Source: Bradyrhizobiaceae bacterium Ga0074131
GTDB lineage: Bacteria > Pseudomonadota > Alphaproteobacteria > Rhizobiales > Xanthobacteraceae
Reading direction: 5' to 3'
NCBI GenBank assembly: GCA_001464035.1
Contig: LNEC01000006.1
Location: forward strand, 62,001 to 126,000
Length of the DNA: 64,000 nucleotides
Shown here: positions 27,571-36,970 of the stretch, in pieces
Numbering within the stretch: position 1 is the stretch's first letter
How the letters are laid out: each line of letters begins with the position of its first letter
The notes under the pieces: model-generated
Seen by the model: only the letters and a program-made list of their open reading frames with translations
The model's database searches: none
What the model was told of the DNA's origin: nothing
Program-made: the position numbers and the translations under genes

Positions 27571-27582
27571 GGTAGCGCTACC
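27571..27582. promoter_or_regulatory. Putative LacI-family operator before the dehydratase gene
   Basis: GGTAGCGCTACC is a perfect 12-base palindrome, 137 bases before the dehydratase start. It matches the LacI operator style and the site at 26446-26459. The region also carries A- and T-rich flanks fitting a promoter. Confidence 0.7.
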
Positions 27583-27719
27583 TTTTGCACGAGGCTAATA
27601 CTGAACAGTGCGACGGGGGACCAACCCCGGTCTGCAGAACCAGCATTTCTGAACGTGGCGAAAGCCGTGGCCGCGAGCTAGGCTCACGTGACAAGAAATG
27701 CCATGTGGGGGAAACAACA

Positions 27720-29528
27720 ATGAACAAGCCGCTTACCGGCGTCAGCAGGCGCAAGCTTCGCTCCAGCGAATGGTTCAACAACCCGCATAATCCGGGGATG
27801 ACTGCGCTCTATCTCGAGCGCTACCTCAATTACGGCCTGACCCGGCACGAGCTGCAGTCCGGCAAGCCGATCATCGGCATCGCGCAGACCGGCAACGACT
27901 TGTCGCCGTGCAACCGCCATCACCTGGAACTGGCGCACCGGGTGCGCGAAGGTATCCGCGCTGCCGGCGGCATCGCGATGGAATTTCCGGTGCACCCGAT
28001 CCAGGAAACCGGCAAGCGCCCGACCGCGGCGCTGGACCGCAACCTTGCCTATCTTGGCCTCGTCGAACTCCTGTTCGGCTACCCCCTCGACGGCGTGGTC
28101 CTGACCACCGGCTGCGACAAGACCACCCCCGCTTGCCTGATGGCGGCGGCCACCGTCAACATGCCGGCGATCGTGCTGTCGGGCGGCCCAATGCTGAACG
28201 GCTGGCACAAGGGCCTGCGCACCGGCTCGGGCACCGTGGTCTGGAAGGCGCGCGAGGAGCTCGCCGCCGGCGATATCGACTACGAGGAGTTCATGAATAT
28301 CGTGGCCTCGTCGGCGCCCTCGGTCGGCCACTGCAACACCATGGGCACCGCCTCGACCATGAACTCGCTGGCGGAAGCGCTCGGCATGTCGCTGCCGGGC
28401 TGCGCGGCGATCCCCGCCCCCTACCGCGAGCGCGGCCAGATCGCCTTTGAAACCGGCACCCGCATCGTCGGCATGGTCTGGGAGGACCTAAAACCCTCCG
28501 ACATCCTAACCCGCAAGGCGTTCGAAAACTGTATCGTCGTCAATTCGGCAATCGGCGGCTCGACCAACGCGCCGATCCATATCAATGCGCTCGCCCGCCA
28601 TATCGGCGTCGAGCTCTCGATCGACGACTGGCAGAAATACGGCCACGACGTGCCACTGCTGGTGAACATGCAGCCGGCGGGCTTCTATCTCGGCGAGGAG
28701 TATCATCGTGCCGGCGGCGTACCGGCGGTGGTGCGCGAATTGATGGCGCACAAGCGCATCCACGAAGACGCCCTCACCGTCAACGGCCACACCATGGGCG
28801 ACAACTGCCGCGAGGCGCCGCAGCCGGACGGCGACGTGATTTGGAACTACGACAAGCCGCTGGTGAAGGACGCCGGCTTCCTGGTGCTGCGCGGCAATCT
28901 GTTCGATTCCGCGATCATGAAGACCAGCGTGATCTCCAAGGAGTTCCGCGACCGCTATCTGATCAACCCGAAAGACCTCAACGCGTTCGAGGGCCGCGCG
29001 ATCGTGTTCGAGGGACCGGAGGATTACCACCACCGCATCGACGACGCCTCGCTCGGCATCGACGAGCACTGCATCCTGTTCGTGCGTGGCACCGGGCCGA
29101 TCGGCTATCCCGGCGGCGCCGAGGTCGTGAACATGCAGCCGCCCGCCGCCCTCATCAAGCGCGGCATCCTGTCCCTGCCCTGCATCGGCGATGGCCGCCA
29201 ATCCGGCACCTCGGGCTCGCCGTCGATCCTCAACGCCACGCCGGAAGCCGCCGCCGATGGCGGCCTCGCGATCCTCAAGACCGGCGACATGGTTCGTATC
29301 GATCTCAACAAGGGCAGCGCGAACATCCTGATCTCCGACGAGGAACTGAAGTCGCGCCGCGCCAAGCTCAAGGCCGATGGCGGCTTCAAATATCCCGCCA
29401 ACCAGACGCCGTGGCAGGAGCTCTATCGCTCCACCGTCGGCCAGCAGGCCACCGGCGCCTGCATGGAACTCGCGACCCACTACCAGGACATCGCCGGCCG
29501 CGTCGGCACGGCGCGCGACAATCATTAG
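27720..29528 (+). CDS. IlvD/Edd-family sugar-acid dehydratase
   Basis: A 602-residue dehydratase. Iron-sulfur cluster cysteines are visible in [25 protein letters not shown] and [14 protein letters not shown]. The overall length and the C-terminal [16 protein letters not shown] segment fit the aldonate branch (arabonate, xylonate or related) rather than dihydroxy-acid dehydratase of branched-chain synthesis. It would convert an aldonate to a 2-keto-3-deoxy acid in the cytosol. It is under the perfect LacI operator and probably forms one operon with the two SDR genes that follow. Which sugar acid is not decided by the sequence. Confidence 0.88.
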   Translation: MNKPLTGVSRRKLRSSEWFNNPHNPGMTALYLERYLNYGLTRHELQSGKPIIGIAQTGNDLSPCNRHHLELAHRVREGIRAAGGIAMEFPVHPIQETGKRPTAALDRNLAYLGLVELLFGYPLDGVVLTTGCDKTTPACLMAAATVNMPAIVLSGGPMLNGWHKGLRTGSGTVVWKAREELAAGDIDYEEFMNIVASSAPSVGHCNTMGTASTMNSLAEALGMSLPGCAAIPAPYRERGQIAFETGTRIVGMVWEDLKPSDILTRKAFENCIVVNSAIGGSTNAPIHINALARHIGVELSIDDWQKYGHDVPLLVNMQPAGFYLGEEYHRAGGVPAVVRELMAHKRIHEDALTVNGHTMGDNCREAPQPDGDVIWNYDKPLVKDAGFLVLRGNLFDSAIMKTSVISKEFRDRYLINPKDLNAFEGRAIVFEGPEDYHHRIDDASLGIDEHCILFVRGTGPIGYPGGAEVVNMQPPAALIKRGILSLPCIGDGRQSGTSGSPSILNATPEAAADGGLAILKTGDMVRIDLNKGSANILISDEELKSRRAKLKADGGFKYPANQTPWQELYRSTVGQQATGACMELATHYQDIAGRVGTARDNH

Positions 29529-29539
29529 ACGCCACCATC

Positions 29540-29619
29540 ATTGCGAGCGCAGCGAAGCGATCCAGCTTTGAGACGACAAGGCAGAAGCTGGATTGCGTCG
29601 TCGCTTCGCTCCTCGCAAT
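29540..29619. repeat. Palindromic intergenic repeat, type A, copy 1
   Basis: An inverted repeat of 80 bases: the left arm starts ATTGCGAGCGCAGCGAAGC and the right arm ends CGCTCCTCGCAAT. The same core (GCGAAGCAATCCA-like and complement) occurs at 34371-34451 and 62175-62260. It sits between the dehydratase and the first SDR gene. Confidence 0.8.
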
Positions 29620-29660
29620 AAGGAGGTAGGAACCTCATGTTGATTTCCAGGGAGATTTGA

Positions 29661-30395
29661 ATGTCAGACCGCCTCAAGGGCAAGCGCGCCTTTGTCACCG
29701 CCGCCGCAGCCGGCATCGGCCGTGCCTCGGCCATCGCATTTGCGCGCGAGGGCGCCAGTGTCGTCGCCACCGACATCGACGAGAAGGGCCTCGTAGCGCT
29801 GAAGAGCCAAGGCATCTCTGAGATCGGAAAGCTCGACGCGCGCGACACCGCCGCCGTCAATGAAATGGCAAAACGCGCAGGCAGGATCGACATCCTGCTC
29901 AACGCCGCCGGCTTCGTGCACCACGGCACCGTGCTCGACTGCTCCGACGAGGACTGGGATTTTTCCTTCGACCTCAACGTCAAATCAATGCACCGGACCA
30001 TCCGGGCGTTCCTGCCGGGCATGCTGGAACGCGGCCAGGGGTCGATCGTCAACATTTCCTCCGCCGCCGGCGTGTTCAAGGCGGCTCCCAACCGCTACGT
30101 CTACGGGGCGACCAAGGCCGCCGTCGCGGCGCTGACCCGCGCGGTCGCGGTCGACTTCATCACCAAGGGCATCCGCTGCAACTGCATCTGCCCCGGCACC
30201 ATCGAGACGCCATCGATGCTGAACCGCGCCGCCGCGGCCGGTCCTCAGGGCCGCGAGATGTTCATCAGCCGGCAGCCGATGGGGCGGCTTGGCACCGCGG
30301 AGGAGATTGCCGCGCTCGCGGTCTATCTCGCCAGCGACGAAAGCGCATTCACGACCGGCGTCGCCCACATCATCGACGGCGGCTGGACGCTGTAG
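29661..30395 (+). CDS. SDR-family dehydrogenase (2-keto-3-deoxy-sugar acid dehydrogenase-like)
   Basis: A 244-residue short-chain dehydrogenase. The cofactor loop reads FVTAAAAGIGRASA, with TA in place of the usual TG. The catalytic segment is YVYGATKAAVAAL, and the C-terminal IDGGWTL is typical. It resembles the group of DHRS6-like and 2-keto-3-deoxy-L-fuconate-type dehydrogenases. After the dehydratase it could oxidise the 2-keto-3-deoxy product. A GGGAGA site precedes the ATG. It starts 132 bases after the dehydratase, with repeat A between. Confidence 0.85.
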   Translation: MSDRLKGKRAFVTAAAAGIGRASAIAFAREGASVVATDIDEKGLVALKSQGISEIGKLDARDTAAVNEMAKRAGRIDILLNAAGFVHHGTVLDCSDEDWDFSFDLNVKSMHRTIRAFLPGMLERGQGSIVNISSAAGVFKAAPNRYVYGATKAAVAALTRAVAVDFITKGIRCNCICPGTIETPSMLNRAAAAGPQGREMFISRQPMGRLGTAEEIAALAVYLASDESAFTTGVAHIIDGGWTL

Positions 30396-30412
30396 TAAGA
30401 AGGACTCACACC

Positions 30413-31159
30413 ATGAACAAGATCGATCTCAACGGCCGCACCGCCGTGGTCACCGGCGGCGCGCAGGGATTCGGGCGCGCCATCACCGAACGGTTTGTCG
30501 CCTCCGGCGCCAGGGTCGCGATCTGGGATCATGACCTGCCGTTCGCCGAGAAGACCGCCAGGGAAATCGGCCCGGCCGTCACCGCGATCAAGGTCGACGT
30601 CTCCGATCTCGCCGCGGTCGAGAAGGCGCGCGACGCCACGCTGACAGCCCTCGGCAAGATCGACATTCTCGTCAATAATGCCGGCATCGCCGGCATCAAC
30701 AAGACGGTGTGGGACACCGATCTCGAAGAATGGCGCAAGGTGTTGCGCATCAATCTCGACGGGCCGTTCATCTGCTGCAAGGCGATCGCGCCCACCATGA
30801 TCGCCCAGGGCTATGGCCGCATCGTCAACATCGCCTCGATCGCGGGCAAGGAAGGCAACCCCAACGCCGCGCATTACTCGGCCTCGAAGGCCGGCCTGAT
30901 CGCGCTGACAAAATCGCTCGGCAAGGAACTGGCGCAGCACGACATCCTCGTCAACGCGGTGACGCCGGCGGCAGCCAAGACCGCGATCTTCGACCAGATG
31001 ACGCAGCAGCACATCGACTTCATGCTGGCGAAAATCCCGAAGGGACGCTTTGTGCTGGTCGAAGAACTCGCGGCGATGGTGGCGTGGCTGGCCTCGGAAG
31101 ATTGCGCCTTCTCCACCGGCGCGGTGTTCGACATTTCCGGCGGGCGGGCGACGTATTGA
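30413..31159 (+). CDS. SDR-family dehydrogenase (FabG/sugar dehydrogenase-like)
   Basis: A 248-residue short-chain dehydrogenase. The cofactor motif is VVTGGAQGFGRAI, NNAG is intact, and the catalytic motif is HYSASKAGLIALTKS. It lies 17 bases after the previous SDR gene and would act on the same pathway, for example oxidising the sugar to the lactone or acid used by the dehydratase. The exact substrate cannot be decided from the sequence. Confidence 0.87.
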   Translation: MNKIDLNGRTAVVTGGAQGFGRAITERFVASGARVAIWDHDLPFAEKTAREIGPAVTAIKVDVSDLAAVEKARDATLTALGKIDILVNNAGIAGINKTVWDTDLEEWRKVLRINLDGPFICCKAIAPTMIAQGYGRIVNIASIAGKEGNPNAAHYSASKAGLIALTKSLGKELAQHDILVNAVTPAAAKTAIFDQMTQQHIDFMLAKIPKGRFVLVEELAAMVAWLASEDCAFSTGAVFDISGGRATY

Positions 31160-31199
31160 TGGGGCAGTCGAAGGCCTATCAATTGGCAGCGAAGATGCC

Positions 31200-31591
31200 A
31201 TGATTAGAGAAGGCGGATGCCTGTGCGGCGCGGTCCGGTTCCGGTGCGAGGGCGAACCAATCAACGTCCGCATCTGCCATTGCCGCAATTGCCAGAAGGC
31301 GATGGGTTCGCCGTTCTTCGCCCGCGCGCTGTTTCCGCAACAGGCGCTGTCGGTTGAAGGCGAAACCGCGCGCTATGCCTCATCGGCAACGATCGACCGG
31401 GTGTTCTGCAAGATCTGCGGAACGCGGCTGTTTTCCTGGCGGACCAACGGAACCGGCGCGGGCGTGGCGCTCGCAGCTTTCGACGACCGCAACGCCTTTG
31501 TGCCGACCGAACATATCTGGGTCGCCGAGAAGATGGATTGGGTGACCTCGACGACGGGCTGCCGCAGTATCCGCAAACGGTTCCGCAATGA
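31200..31591 (+). pseudogene. GFA-family (glutathione-dependent formaldehyde-activating enzyme-like) gene, frameshifted
   Basis: The frame from 31200 encodes the zinc-binding GFA fold: CLCGAVRFRC, CHCRNCQKAMGS and CKICGTRLFSW. At about 31547-31550 the match stops and the frame reads into unrelated sequence to 31703. In the neighbouring frame the DNA continues the expected ending, GLPQYPQTVPQ and stop at 31589-31591. The total length of 392 bases is one short of a multiple of three, as for a single deleted base. Either a real mutation or a sequencing error. The 5' part is in a normal setting after the SDR genes. Confidence 0.7.
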
Positions 31592-31699
31592 TAGGGTATG
31601 CAACCAGACCGATCCGGTCGGATGTGGCCTCGTGGTTCGAGACGGCGCAAGCGCGCCTCCGCTCCACGTGGGGCTAACTGAACCGAAACAGGACATCCA

Positions 31700-32380
31700 T
31701 TGAATATCTCCTTGTACGACGTCTCGGTCTGGGTCCTGCCGCTGATCATTGCCATCACCTTTCACGAGGCCGCGCACGCGTTCGTCGCGCACCGCCTCGG
31801 CGACAACACCGCCTTTGACCTCGGCCGCGTCAGTTTCAATCCGTTCCGGCACATCGACCCCTTCGGCACGGTGCTGCTGCCGGGGATCCTGCTGTTGTCC
31901 CACGCCCCGTTCCTGTTCGGCTACGCCAAGCCGGTGCCGGTGAATTTCGGCAATCTGAGTAATCCCCGGCTCGGCATGGTCTGGGTGGCGCTGGCGGGCC
32001 CCGCCACCAATATCGCGCTGGCCGTGGTGGCGGCGCTGGCGTTCCACGCCCTGCCCTTCGCGCCCGCCGATGCTGCGAAATGGCTCGCCGACAACCTCAA
32101 AAACGTGCTCATCATCAATGTGCTGCTGGCGGTCTTCAACATGCTGCCGATCCCGCCGCTGGACGGCGGGCGGGTCGCGGTCGGGCTGCTGCCGAACGTG
32201 CTGGCCTACCCGCTTTCCCGGCTGGAGCCCTGGGGCATGCTGATCCTGATCGCCATTCTGATCGTTCTGCCGCTGGCAGGTTCCCAGTTCGGTCTAAATC
32301 TTGATGTTATTTCAGGGATAGTGCGAACATCGACCGGCGCGGTGATCCGTTTGCTTCTCGTTTTGACCGGCAATGTGTAG
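31700..32380 (+). CDS. Site-2 protease family (M50) membrane metalloprotease
   Basis: A 226-residue polytopic protein. The zinc-binding motif FHEAAHAF lies in the first helix (about residues 21-28), and the later NMLPIPPLDGGRV carries the second metal ligand, typical of M50 rhomboid-unrelated site-2 proteases of the minimal type. Such enzymes cut within the membrane in signalling. The start is TTG at 31700. It is followed closely by a small membrane protein gene. The substrate is unknown. Confidence 0.85.
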   Translation: MNISLYDVSVWVLPLIIAITFHEAAHAFVAHRLGDNTAFDLGRVSFNPFRHIDPFGTVLLPGILLLSHAPFLFGYAKPVPVNFGNLSNPRLGMVWVALAGPATNIALAVVAALAFHALPFAPADAAKWLADNLKNVLIINVLLAVFNMLPIPPLDGGRVAVGLLPNVLAYPLSRLEPWGMLILIAILIVLPLAGSQFGLNLDVISGIVRTSTGAVIRLLLVLTGNV

Positions 32381-32442
32381 TCTAAGCTCCGAGAAGACTG
32401 CGAAAGAGACCCTGGAAACGCCGACAAAGGCCTGAGGCCAAT

Positions 32443-32865
32443 TTGATCAAAGCTGCGGATATGCTGATCGCGCGACGTGCCGACACCAGGGCGCGCGGCG
32501 ACTTTGCCACCTGGAAGATGCTGGCCAAGTTGAATGGCACCTCGTCATTGCCCGCGGAAGCCCAGAACTTCCTCGCCGGCTACAAGGCCCTGCTCGAGAA
32601 GACGCCGGAACCCGAGGCGTCGGAGGCCACCATCCATCTGATTTACCGCAGCTACTATGGCGAAATGGGCGGAGCGGGCGCACCGCCCGATATCAAGGCC
32701 CATTCGAACGGCCCGGTGACGGATAACGTCACGGCCTTCAAACGGCCGGCGCCGCAGCCGGCCAAAGCCGCCGGCGGTCCGCCGGCAAAACCCCGGCTTC
32801 CCGTGGCGCTGATTTTCATCTGCCTCGTCGTCGTCTATGCCGGCCTGCGTTACCTCTGGCCCTGA
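32443..32865 (+). CDS. Hypothetical protein with C-terminal membrane anchor
   Basis: A 140-residue protein that I do not recognise. Residues 1-70 look helical and soluble; residues 85-118 are Pro/Ala-rich; residues 120-138 form one hydrophobic helix (VALIFICLVVVYAGLRYLW) that ends the protein. The start is probably TTG with GAGG upstream; an ATG 18 bases downstream is the alternative. It follows the M50 protease gene by 62 bases and may be co-transcribed with it. Confidence 0.6.
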   Translation: MIKAADMLIARRADTRARGDFATWKMLAKLNGTSSLPAEAQNFLAGYKALLEKTPEPEASEATIHLIYRSYYGEMGGAGAPPDIKAHSNGPVTDNVTAFKRPAPQPAKAAGGPPAKPRLPVALIFICLVVVYAGLRYLWP

Positions 32866-33021
32866 GGCCAACCGATACGCGCCGGCAATTCTCCGTGACA
32901 CGAAATATTCCCGCCCTGCCGACCCTGATTTCGCGGACGGCTATGCGCCCGGCGGAATGCGCGGCATAGTGCCGGCGCCGCGATGATCTCGCGTGAATTC
33001 AAACCTGCTATCGGAGGAATA

Positions 33022-34245
33022 ATGAAGAAGCGATCGATTGCTGCGCTGGTGTTGACCACAAGCCTGGTGCTTACAGGTAGTGCGTTTGCGCAAGCCAAGC
33101 TCGACAAGGTCGTCAAGGTCGGCAGCCTCGGCGACCAGTCCGGTCTCTACGCCGACATCGGCGGTCCCGGCTCGTCCGTCGCCGCCCAGATGGCGATCGA
33201 AGATTCCGGGCTGCTGGCCAAGGGCTGGAAGATCGACCTGGTCTCGGCCGACCATCAGAACAAGCCCGACGTCGGCGTCAACATCGGCAAGCAGTGGATC
33301 GATGTCGACAAGGTCGACGTGTTCGTCGATCTCGCCAGTTCCGGCGTCGGCCTCGCGATCGCCAACCTTGCCAAGGACAAGAACGTCGTCAACCTGAACT
33401 CCGGCTCGGCGTCGTCGGATCTCACTGGCGCGCAGTGCTCGCCCAACACGATCCACTGGGTCTACGACACCTGGATGCTCGCCAACGGCACCGGCAAGGC
33501 GCTGGTCAAATCCGGCGGCGACAGCTGGTTCTTCCTGACCGCCGACTACGCCTTCGGTCACGCGCTGGAGCGCGATACCGCCGCCGTGGTCACCGCCAAT
33601 GGCGGCAAGGTGCTTGGTAACGTCCGGCATCCGCTCAACAACGCCGACTTCTCCTCCTTTCTGCTGCAGGCGCAAAGCACCAAAGCCAAGATCATCGGTC
33701 TCGCTAATGCCGGCGGCGACACCACCAACTCGATCAAGCAGGCGGCGGAGTTCGGCATCGTCGCCGGCGGCCAGAAGCTCGCGGGCATGCTGTTGTTTAT
33801 CACCGACATCCATTCGCTCGGACTCAAGGTCGCGCAGGGCCTGAACTTCACCGAGACGTTCTATTGGGACGCCAACGACAAGACCCGCGCCTTCACCAAG
33901 CGATTCAACGAGAAATACAAGAAGGGCCCGCCGACCATGGTGCAGGCCGGCGTCTATTCCTCGCTGATCCATTACTTCAAGGCGCTGGAAGCGCTCGGCG
34001 GCAACCCGCATGACGGCCGCGCCGTGGTCGCCAAGATGAAGGAAATGCCGACCGACGACGACCTGTTCGGCAAGGGTTCGATCCGCGCCGACGGCCGCAA
34101 GATCCACCCGGCCTATCTGTTCGAGGTGAAGAAGCCGGCGGAATCAAAAGCGCCGTGGGACTACTACAAACTGGTGGCCACTATCCCGGCGGAAGAAGCT
34201 TTTATTCCGCTGGACAAGAGCGCGTGCCCGCTGGTGAAGAAGTAA
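33022..34245 (+). CDS. Branched-chain amino acid-type ABC transporter substrate-binding protein
   Basis: A 407-residue periplasmic binding protein of the LivK/peripla_BP_6 class. The signal peptide MKKRSIAALVLTTSLVLTGS is followed by AFAQAKLDKVVKVGSLGDQS. The ATG has a GGAGG site. It stands without permease or ATPase genes here and ends with a strong terminator. Bradyrhizobia carry many such orphan binding proteins. Ligands may be amino acids, aromatic acids or amides; none is indicated by the neighbours. Confidence 0.9.
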   Translation: MKKRSIAALVLTTSLVLTGSAFAQAKLDKVVKVGSLGDQSGLYADIGGPGSSVAAQMAIEDSGLLAKGWKIDLVSADHQNKPDVGVNIGKQWIDVDKVDVFVDLASSGVGLAIANLAKDKNVVNLNSGSASSDLTGAQCSPNTIHWVYDTWMLANGTGKALVKSGGDSWFFLTADYAFGHALERDTAAVVTANGGKVLGNVRHPLNNADFSSFLLQAQSTKAKIIGLANAGGDTTNSIKQAAEFGIVAGGQKLAGMLLFITDIHSLGLKVAQGLNFTETFYWDANDKTRAFTKRFNEKYKKGPPTMVQAGVYSSLIHYFKALEALGGNPHDGRAVVAKMKEMPTDDDLFGKGSIRADGRKIHPAYLFEVKKPAESKAPWDYYKLVATIPAEEAFIPLDKSACPLVKK

Positions 34246-34273
34246 GCCGACGTTACGGCGTTATGCGAACAGG

Positions 34274-34310
34274 ATGCCCGGCGAACGATCGCCGGGCATT
34301 TCTTGTTTTT
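34274..34310 (+). terminator. Rho-independent terminator after the binding-protein gene
   Basis: A 10-base perfect GC-rich stem ATGCCCGGCG/CGCCGGGCAT with a 6-base loop is followed by TTCTTGTTTTT. It begins 28 bases after the stop codon. Strong by inspection. Confidence 0.9.
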
Positions 34311-34370
34311 GGGGCGGCCGTTGCTACGCGCGGAGAACATGTTCGCGCTATCGTTGAGAGCTGAAAACCT

Positions 34371-34451
34371 CGTCATTGCGAGCGAAGCGAAGCAATCCAT
34401 AGCGGTGGTGAGGCATGGATTGCTTCGTCGCAAGCGCTCCTCGCGATGACG
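34371..34451. repeat. Palindromic intergenic repeat, type A, copy 2
   Basis: Inverted arms start CGTCATTGCGAGCGAAGCG and end CGCTCCTCGCGATGACG, with AGCAATCCAT and its complement inside. It shares the core with the copies at 29.5 and 62.2 kb. It lies between the terminator and the 3' end of tonB. Confidence 0.85.
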
Positions 34452-34483
34452 AACCCACAGCCCTGCCTCTCCCACCCCGCCCC

Positions 34484-35278
34484 TCAGCTCTTGCCCTTGA
34501 CCCGGAAAATCACCGGCAGGGTAAAACTCAAACCCTCGTCGGCAAGCAGCGGCGGCGGTTGCGGTACCGGGTCAGCGCGCTTCAGCATCGCCAACGCGGC
34601 TTCGTCGAAGGCGGTGTCGCCCGATCCCTTGACGATGCTGGCCGAGAGCACGCGGCCCATGCGGTCGAGCGCAAAGGAGACCATGATCTCGGCGCTCTTC
34701 TGCGAACGCAGCGCCGGATAACGCTTGTGCTTGTTGAGATGGGCCACCAGCTGCTTCTGCCAGGTCGCGCGCACCCGGCGCGCGGTTTCGCCACTGCCAA
34801 TCGCAGGTGCGACCGAACGCGGCCCTTCCGGGATCGCCTCCGAACTCGGCGTCGCGGTGGCCTCGGAGGCGACCGACTCGGTGGACGCCGACGACTGCAC
34901 CGCGGCGATTTTCGGATCGTCTTCCCTTGGCTTGTTCGACTCGTTGGGCGTCACCATCCGATCGGCCTCGTCGGTCTCGGTCGGGGTGTCCTTCGGCAGT
35001 TCGGTTTCCTTGACCTCGGCCTGCTGCTCGGCCAGCGTCGGCGACGCCACCGACGCATCGGTGTCCGGCCCCGGTGGCAGGTCGGTGGCTTCCCGGCGCA
35101 GTGATGCGAATTCGATGCCAACCTCGATCGCATTCGCGCCGAGTGCCTCCTCGGTTTCGGCTTCGCGCAAATGCGCGATCGCCAGCGCGCCGCAGCCAAG
35201 GTGAAGCGCAAATGCGGCTACCGCTGCCAGAATCCACAGCCGCGGGGACGGCCTTTGCTCGGTTTCGAGATCGCACAT
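34484..35278 (-). CDS. tonB: TonB-like energy transducer
   Basis: A 264-residue inner-membrane-anchored periplasmic protein. One N-terminal helix (LWILAAVAAFALHLGCGALAIA, residues 14-35) is followed by an acidic and Pro/Ser/Thr-rich linker (40-160). The C-terminal TonB domain contains LNKHKRYPALRS and GRVLSASIVKGSGD. With ExbB and ExbD it would transmit the proton gradient to outer-membrane receptors for iron compounds or other large ligands. It is the last gene of exbB-exbD-tonB, 18 bases after exbD. No TonB-dependent receptor is encoded in the window. Confidence 0.88.
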   Translation of the reverse strand: MCDLETEQRPSPRLWILAAVAAFALHLGCGALAIAHLREAETEEALGANAIEVGIEFASLRREATDLPPGPDTDASVASPTLAEQQAEVKETELPKDTPTETDEADRMVTPNESNKPREDDPKIAAVQSSASTESVASEATATPSSEAIPEGPRSVAPAIGSGETARRVRATWQKQLVAHLNKHKRYPALRSQKSAEIMVSFALDRMGRVLSASIVKGSGDTAFDEAALAMLKRADPVPQPPPLLADEGLSFTLPVIFRVKGKS

Positions 35279-35296
35279 CTCGGCGTCGTTCCCGCC

Positions 35297-35770
35297 TCAG
35301 GGTTTCGGGGCGTCGGCAGCCGCCGGCGGAACGGCGCTGCCGGGAACGCCCTCCAGCGCCACCAGCTTGATCCTGGAATAGCCGCCGGCGCGCAGCAGTT
35401 CGAGGACGTCCATCAGTTCGCCATAGGGCACCGCGCGATCGGCGCGCAGGAAGACAAAGCGATCCTTGCTGGCATCCGCCATCGCATCTAGCGAGCGCAC
35501 CAGGTCGACCCGCTTGACCAGGGTCTCCCCGATCGCCACTGCGAGGTCGGGCCTGATGCTGACATAGGTCGGCTTGTCCGGCTTCTTCTGTGGCGTCGCG
35601 GTCGAGGTCGGCAGGTCGATCGGCAGGTCGACGGTCGACAGCGGCGCCGCCACCATGAAGATGATCAACAGAACCAGGATGACGTCGATGAACGGCGTGA
35701 CGTTGATCTCGTGCGTCTCCGCGAAATCATTGTCGTCGTCGAGTTCGGTGTCGGTGAGCGAAACAGCCAT
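35297..35770 (-). CDS. exbD: Biopolymer transport protein ExbD
   Basis: A 157-residue protein with one N-terminal membrane helix. The conserved proton-path region reads INVTPFIDVILVLLIIFMVA, with the essential Asp in FID. The periplasmic part follows. It lies three bases after the exbB stop and 18 before tonB. Residues 65-80 carry a short Pro/Lys-rich insert. The length is slightly above E. coli ExbD. Confidence 0.93.
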   Translation of the reverse strand: MAVSLTDTELDDDNDFAETHEINVTPFIDVILVLLIIFMVAAPLSTVDLPIDLPTSTATPQKKPDKPTYVSIRPDLAVAIGETLVKRVDLVRSLDAMADASKDRFVFLRADRAVPYGELMDVLELLRAGGYSRIKLVALEGVPGSAVPPAAADAPKP

Positions 35771-35773
35771 CGC

Positions 35774-36667
35774 CTACTCCGCCGCGCGCGAATGCGCGCC
35801 GCCGACATGGGTGCGGTCGAGGTCGCGCGACAGCAGCCGCGCCGACGCGCCCGACGCGCGGCCGACGAGTTCGAGGTAACCCTTGGTGACGCGTGCGAAG
35901 TGATTGTAGATGATCACCGCCGGAATGGCCGCGACCAGGCCGAGCGCGGTGGCGAGCAGCGCTTCGGCGATGCCGGGCGCGACCACGGCGAGGTTGGTGG
36001 TCTGCGACTTGGAGATGCCGATGAAACTGTTCATGATGCCCCATACGGTGCCGAACAGCCCGACGAACGGCGAAGTCGCGCCGATGGTGGCGAGCAATCC
36101 CATGCCGAGCCTGATCCGCCGCGCCTCGGCGCGCACGATCTCGGCGAAGCTCGATGCCGCCCGTTCCTTGATGCCGGCGTCGCTGGAAATACCCGCCGAC
36201 AGCCGCGCCTCGCGCATCGCGGCCGCCAGCAGCGACGGCAACACGCCGTCCCTGGCGCCGAGCGCGAACTGCGCCTCGGCCAGCGATCTCGCTTCGCCGA
36301 TCCGACCGAGCGCGGCGCGAAGCCTGCGCCGGGCCAGCGACAGCTCGATCATCTTGGCGATCAGGATGGTCCAGGTCACGACCGAGGCGAAGGCAAGCCC
36401 GATCATCACGGCCTTGACCACCACGTCCGCCGACTGGAACATCGACCACGGCGACATGTCGCGCGGGACCCCCGCCGGATTCAACAATCTGCCCTCGGCC
36501 GGAATCGCGATGGCCCCACTCGCTGCAGGCGCGGAGGGAGCAGCCACCGAAGGCGCGGGCGCCTGCACCGGAGGCACCGCCTGCTGTTGCGCCTGACACA
36601 ACGGCACCGACGCCGTCGCCAATGCAATGGTCACGACAAAAGCGGTTCGAAGGGAGGACATCTTCAT
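35774..36667 (-). CDS. exbB: Biopolymer transport protein ExbB
   Basis: A 297-residue MotA/TolQ/ExbB-family protein. A signal-like helix and a periplasmic Pro/Ala-rich extension of about 60 residues precede three membrane helices, with GLLATIGATSPFVGLFGTVWGIM as the hallmark helix. The long N-terminal extension is typical of alphaproteobacterial ExbB. It is the first gene of the energy-transduction operon. Confidence 0.93.
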   Translation of the reverse strand: MKMSSLRTAFVVTIALATASVPLCQAQQQAVPPVQAPAPSVAAPSAPAASGAIAIPAEGRLLNPAGVPRDMSPWSMFQSADVVVKAVMIGLAFASVVTWTILIAKMIELSLARRRLRAALGRIGEARSLAEAQFALGARDGVLPSLLAAAMREARLSAGISSDAGIKERAASSFAEIVRAEARRIRLGMGLLATIGATSPFVGLFGTVWGIMNSFIGISKSQTTNLAVVAPGIAEALLATALGLVAAIPAVIIYNHFARVTKGYLELVGRASGASARLLSRDLDRTHVGGAHSRAAE

Positions 36668-36970
36668 GCTTCAGCCCGGCGCAGATAGATTGTGATCAGT
36701 ACCGGTCGATCATTTGACCGTTTCAGGGTCGTTCGTCCCAGCCACCCGCCAAGATCCTGGACCTCTCTGTCGAGATCGAGGATCGGGCCGCGGGTGTGGG
36801 CATGGCGTACCATGCCCTTCAGGCCAAAAAAAGATGCGCGGCGCGACACAATCTGGAACGAACCTCCGGGCGATTGCGAACAGGCGTGATGGCGGCGGAA
36901 CGAGCCGAGCGCCTTGACTTTGACCGTTCGAGGGCACATCCGAAGAGATGTTCCTCCCGGAGCCCGTTCG
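36668..36970. other. Intergenic region between divergent exbB and ialB-like genes
   Basis: About 300 bases with no convincing gene. TGATC and GATCA half-sites ten bases apart (36693-36712) lie just upstream of exbB and could be part of a binding site, but they match no regulator I can name. An A7 tract lies near 36828. A GGAG site for the IalB-like start is at the right end. Confidence 0.4.

Noticed and set aside
36693-36712. TGATC-N10-GATCA before exbB as an iron-regulator box
   Set aside because: It does not fit Fur or Irr boxes as I know them; the half-sites are short.
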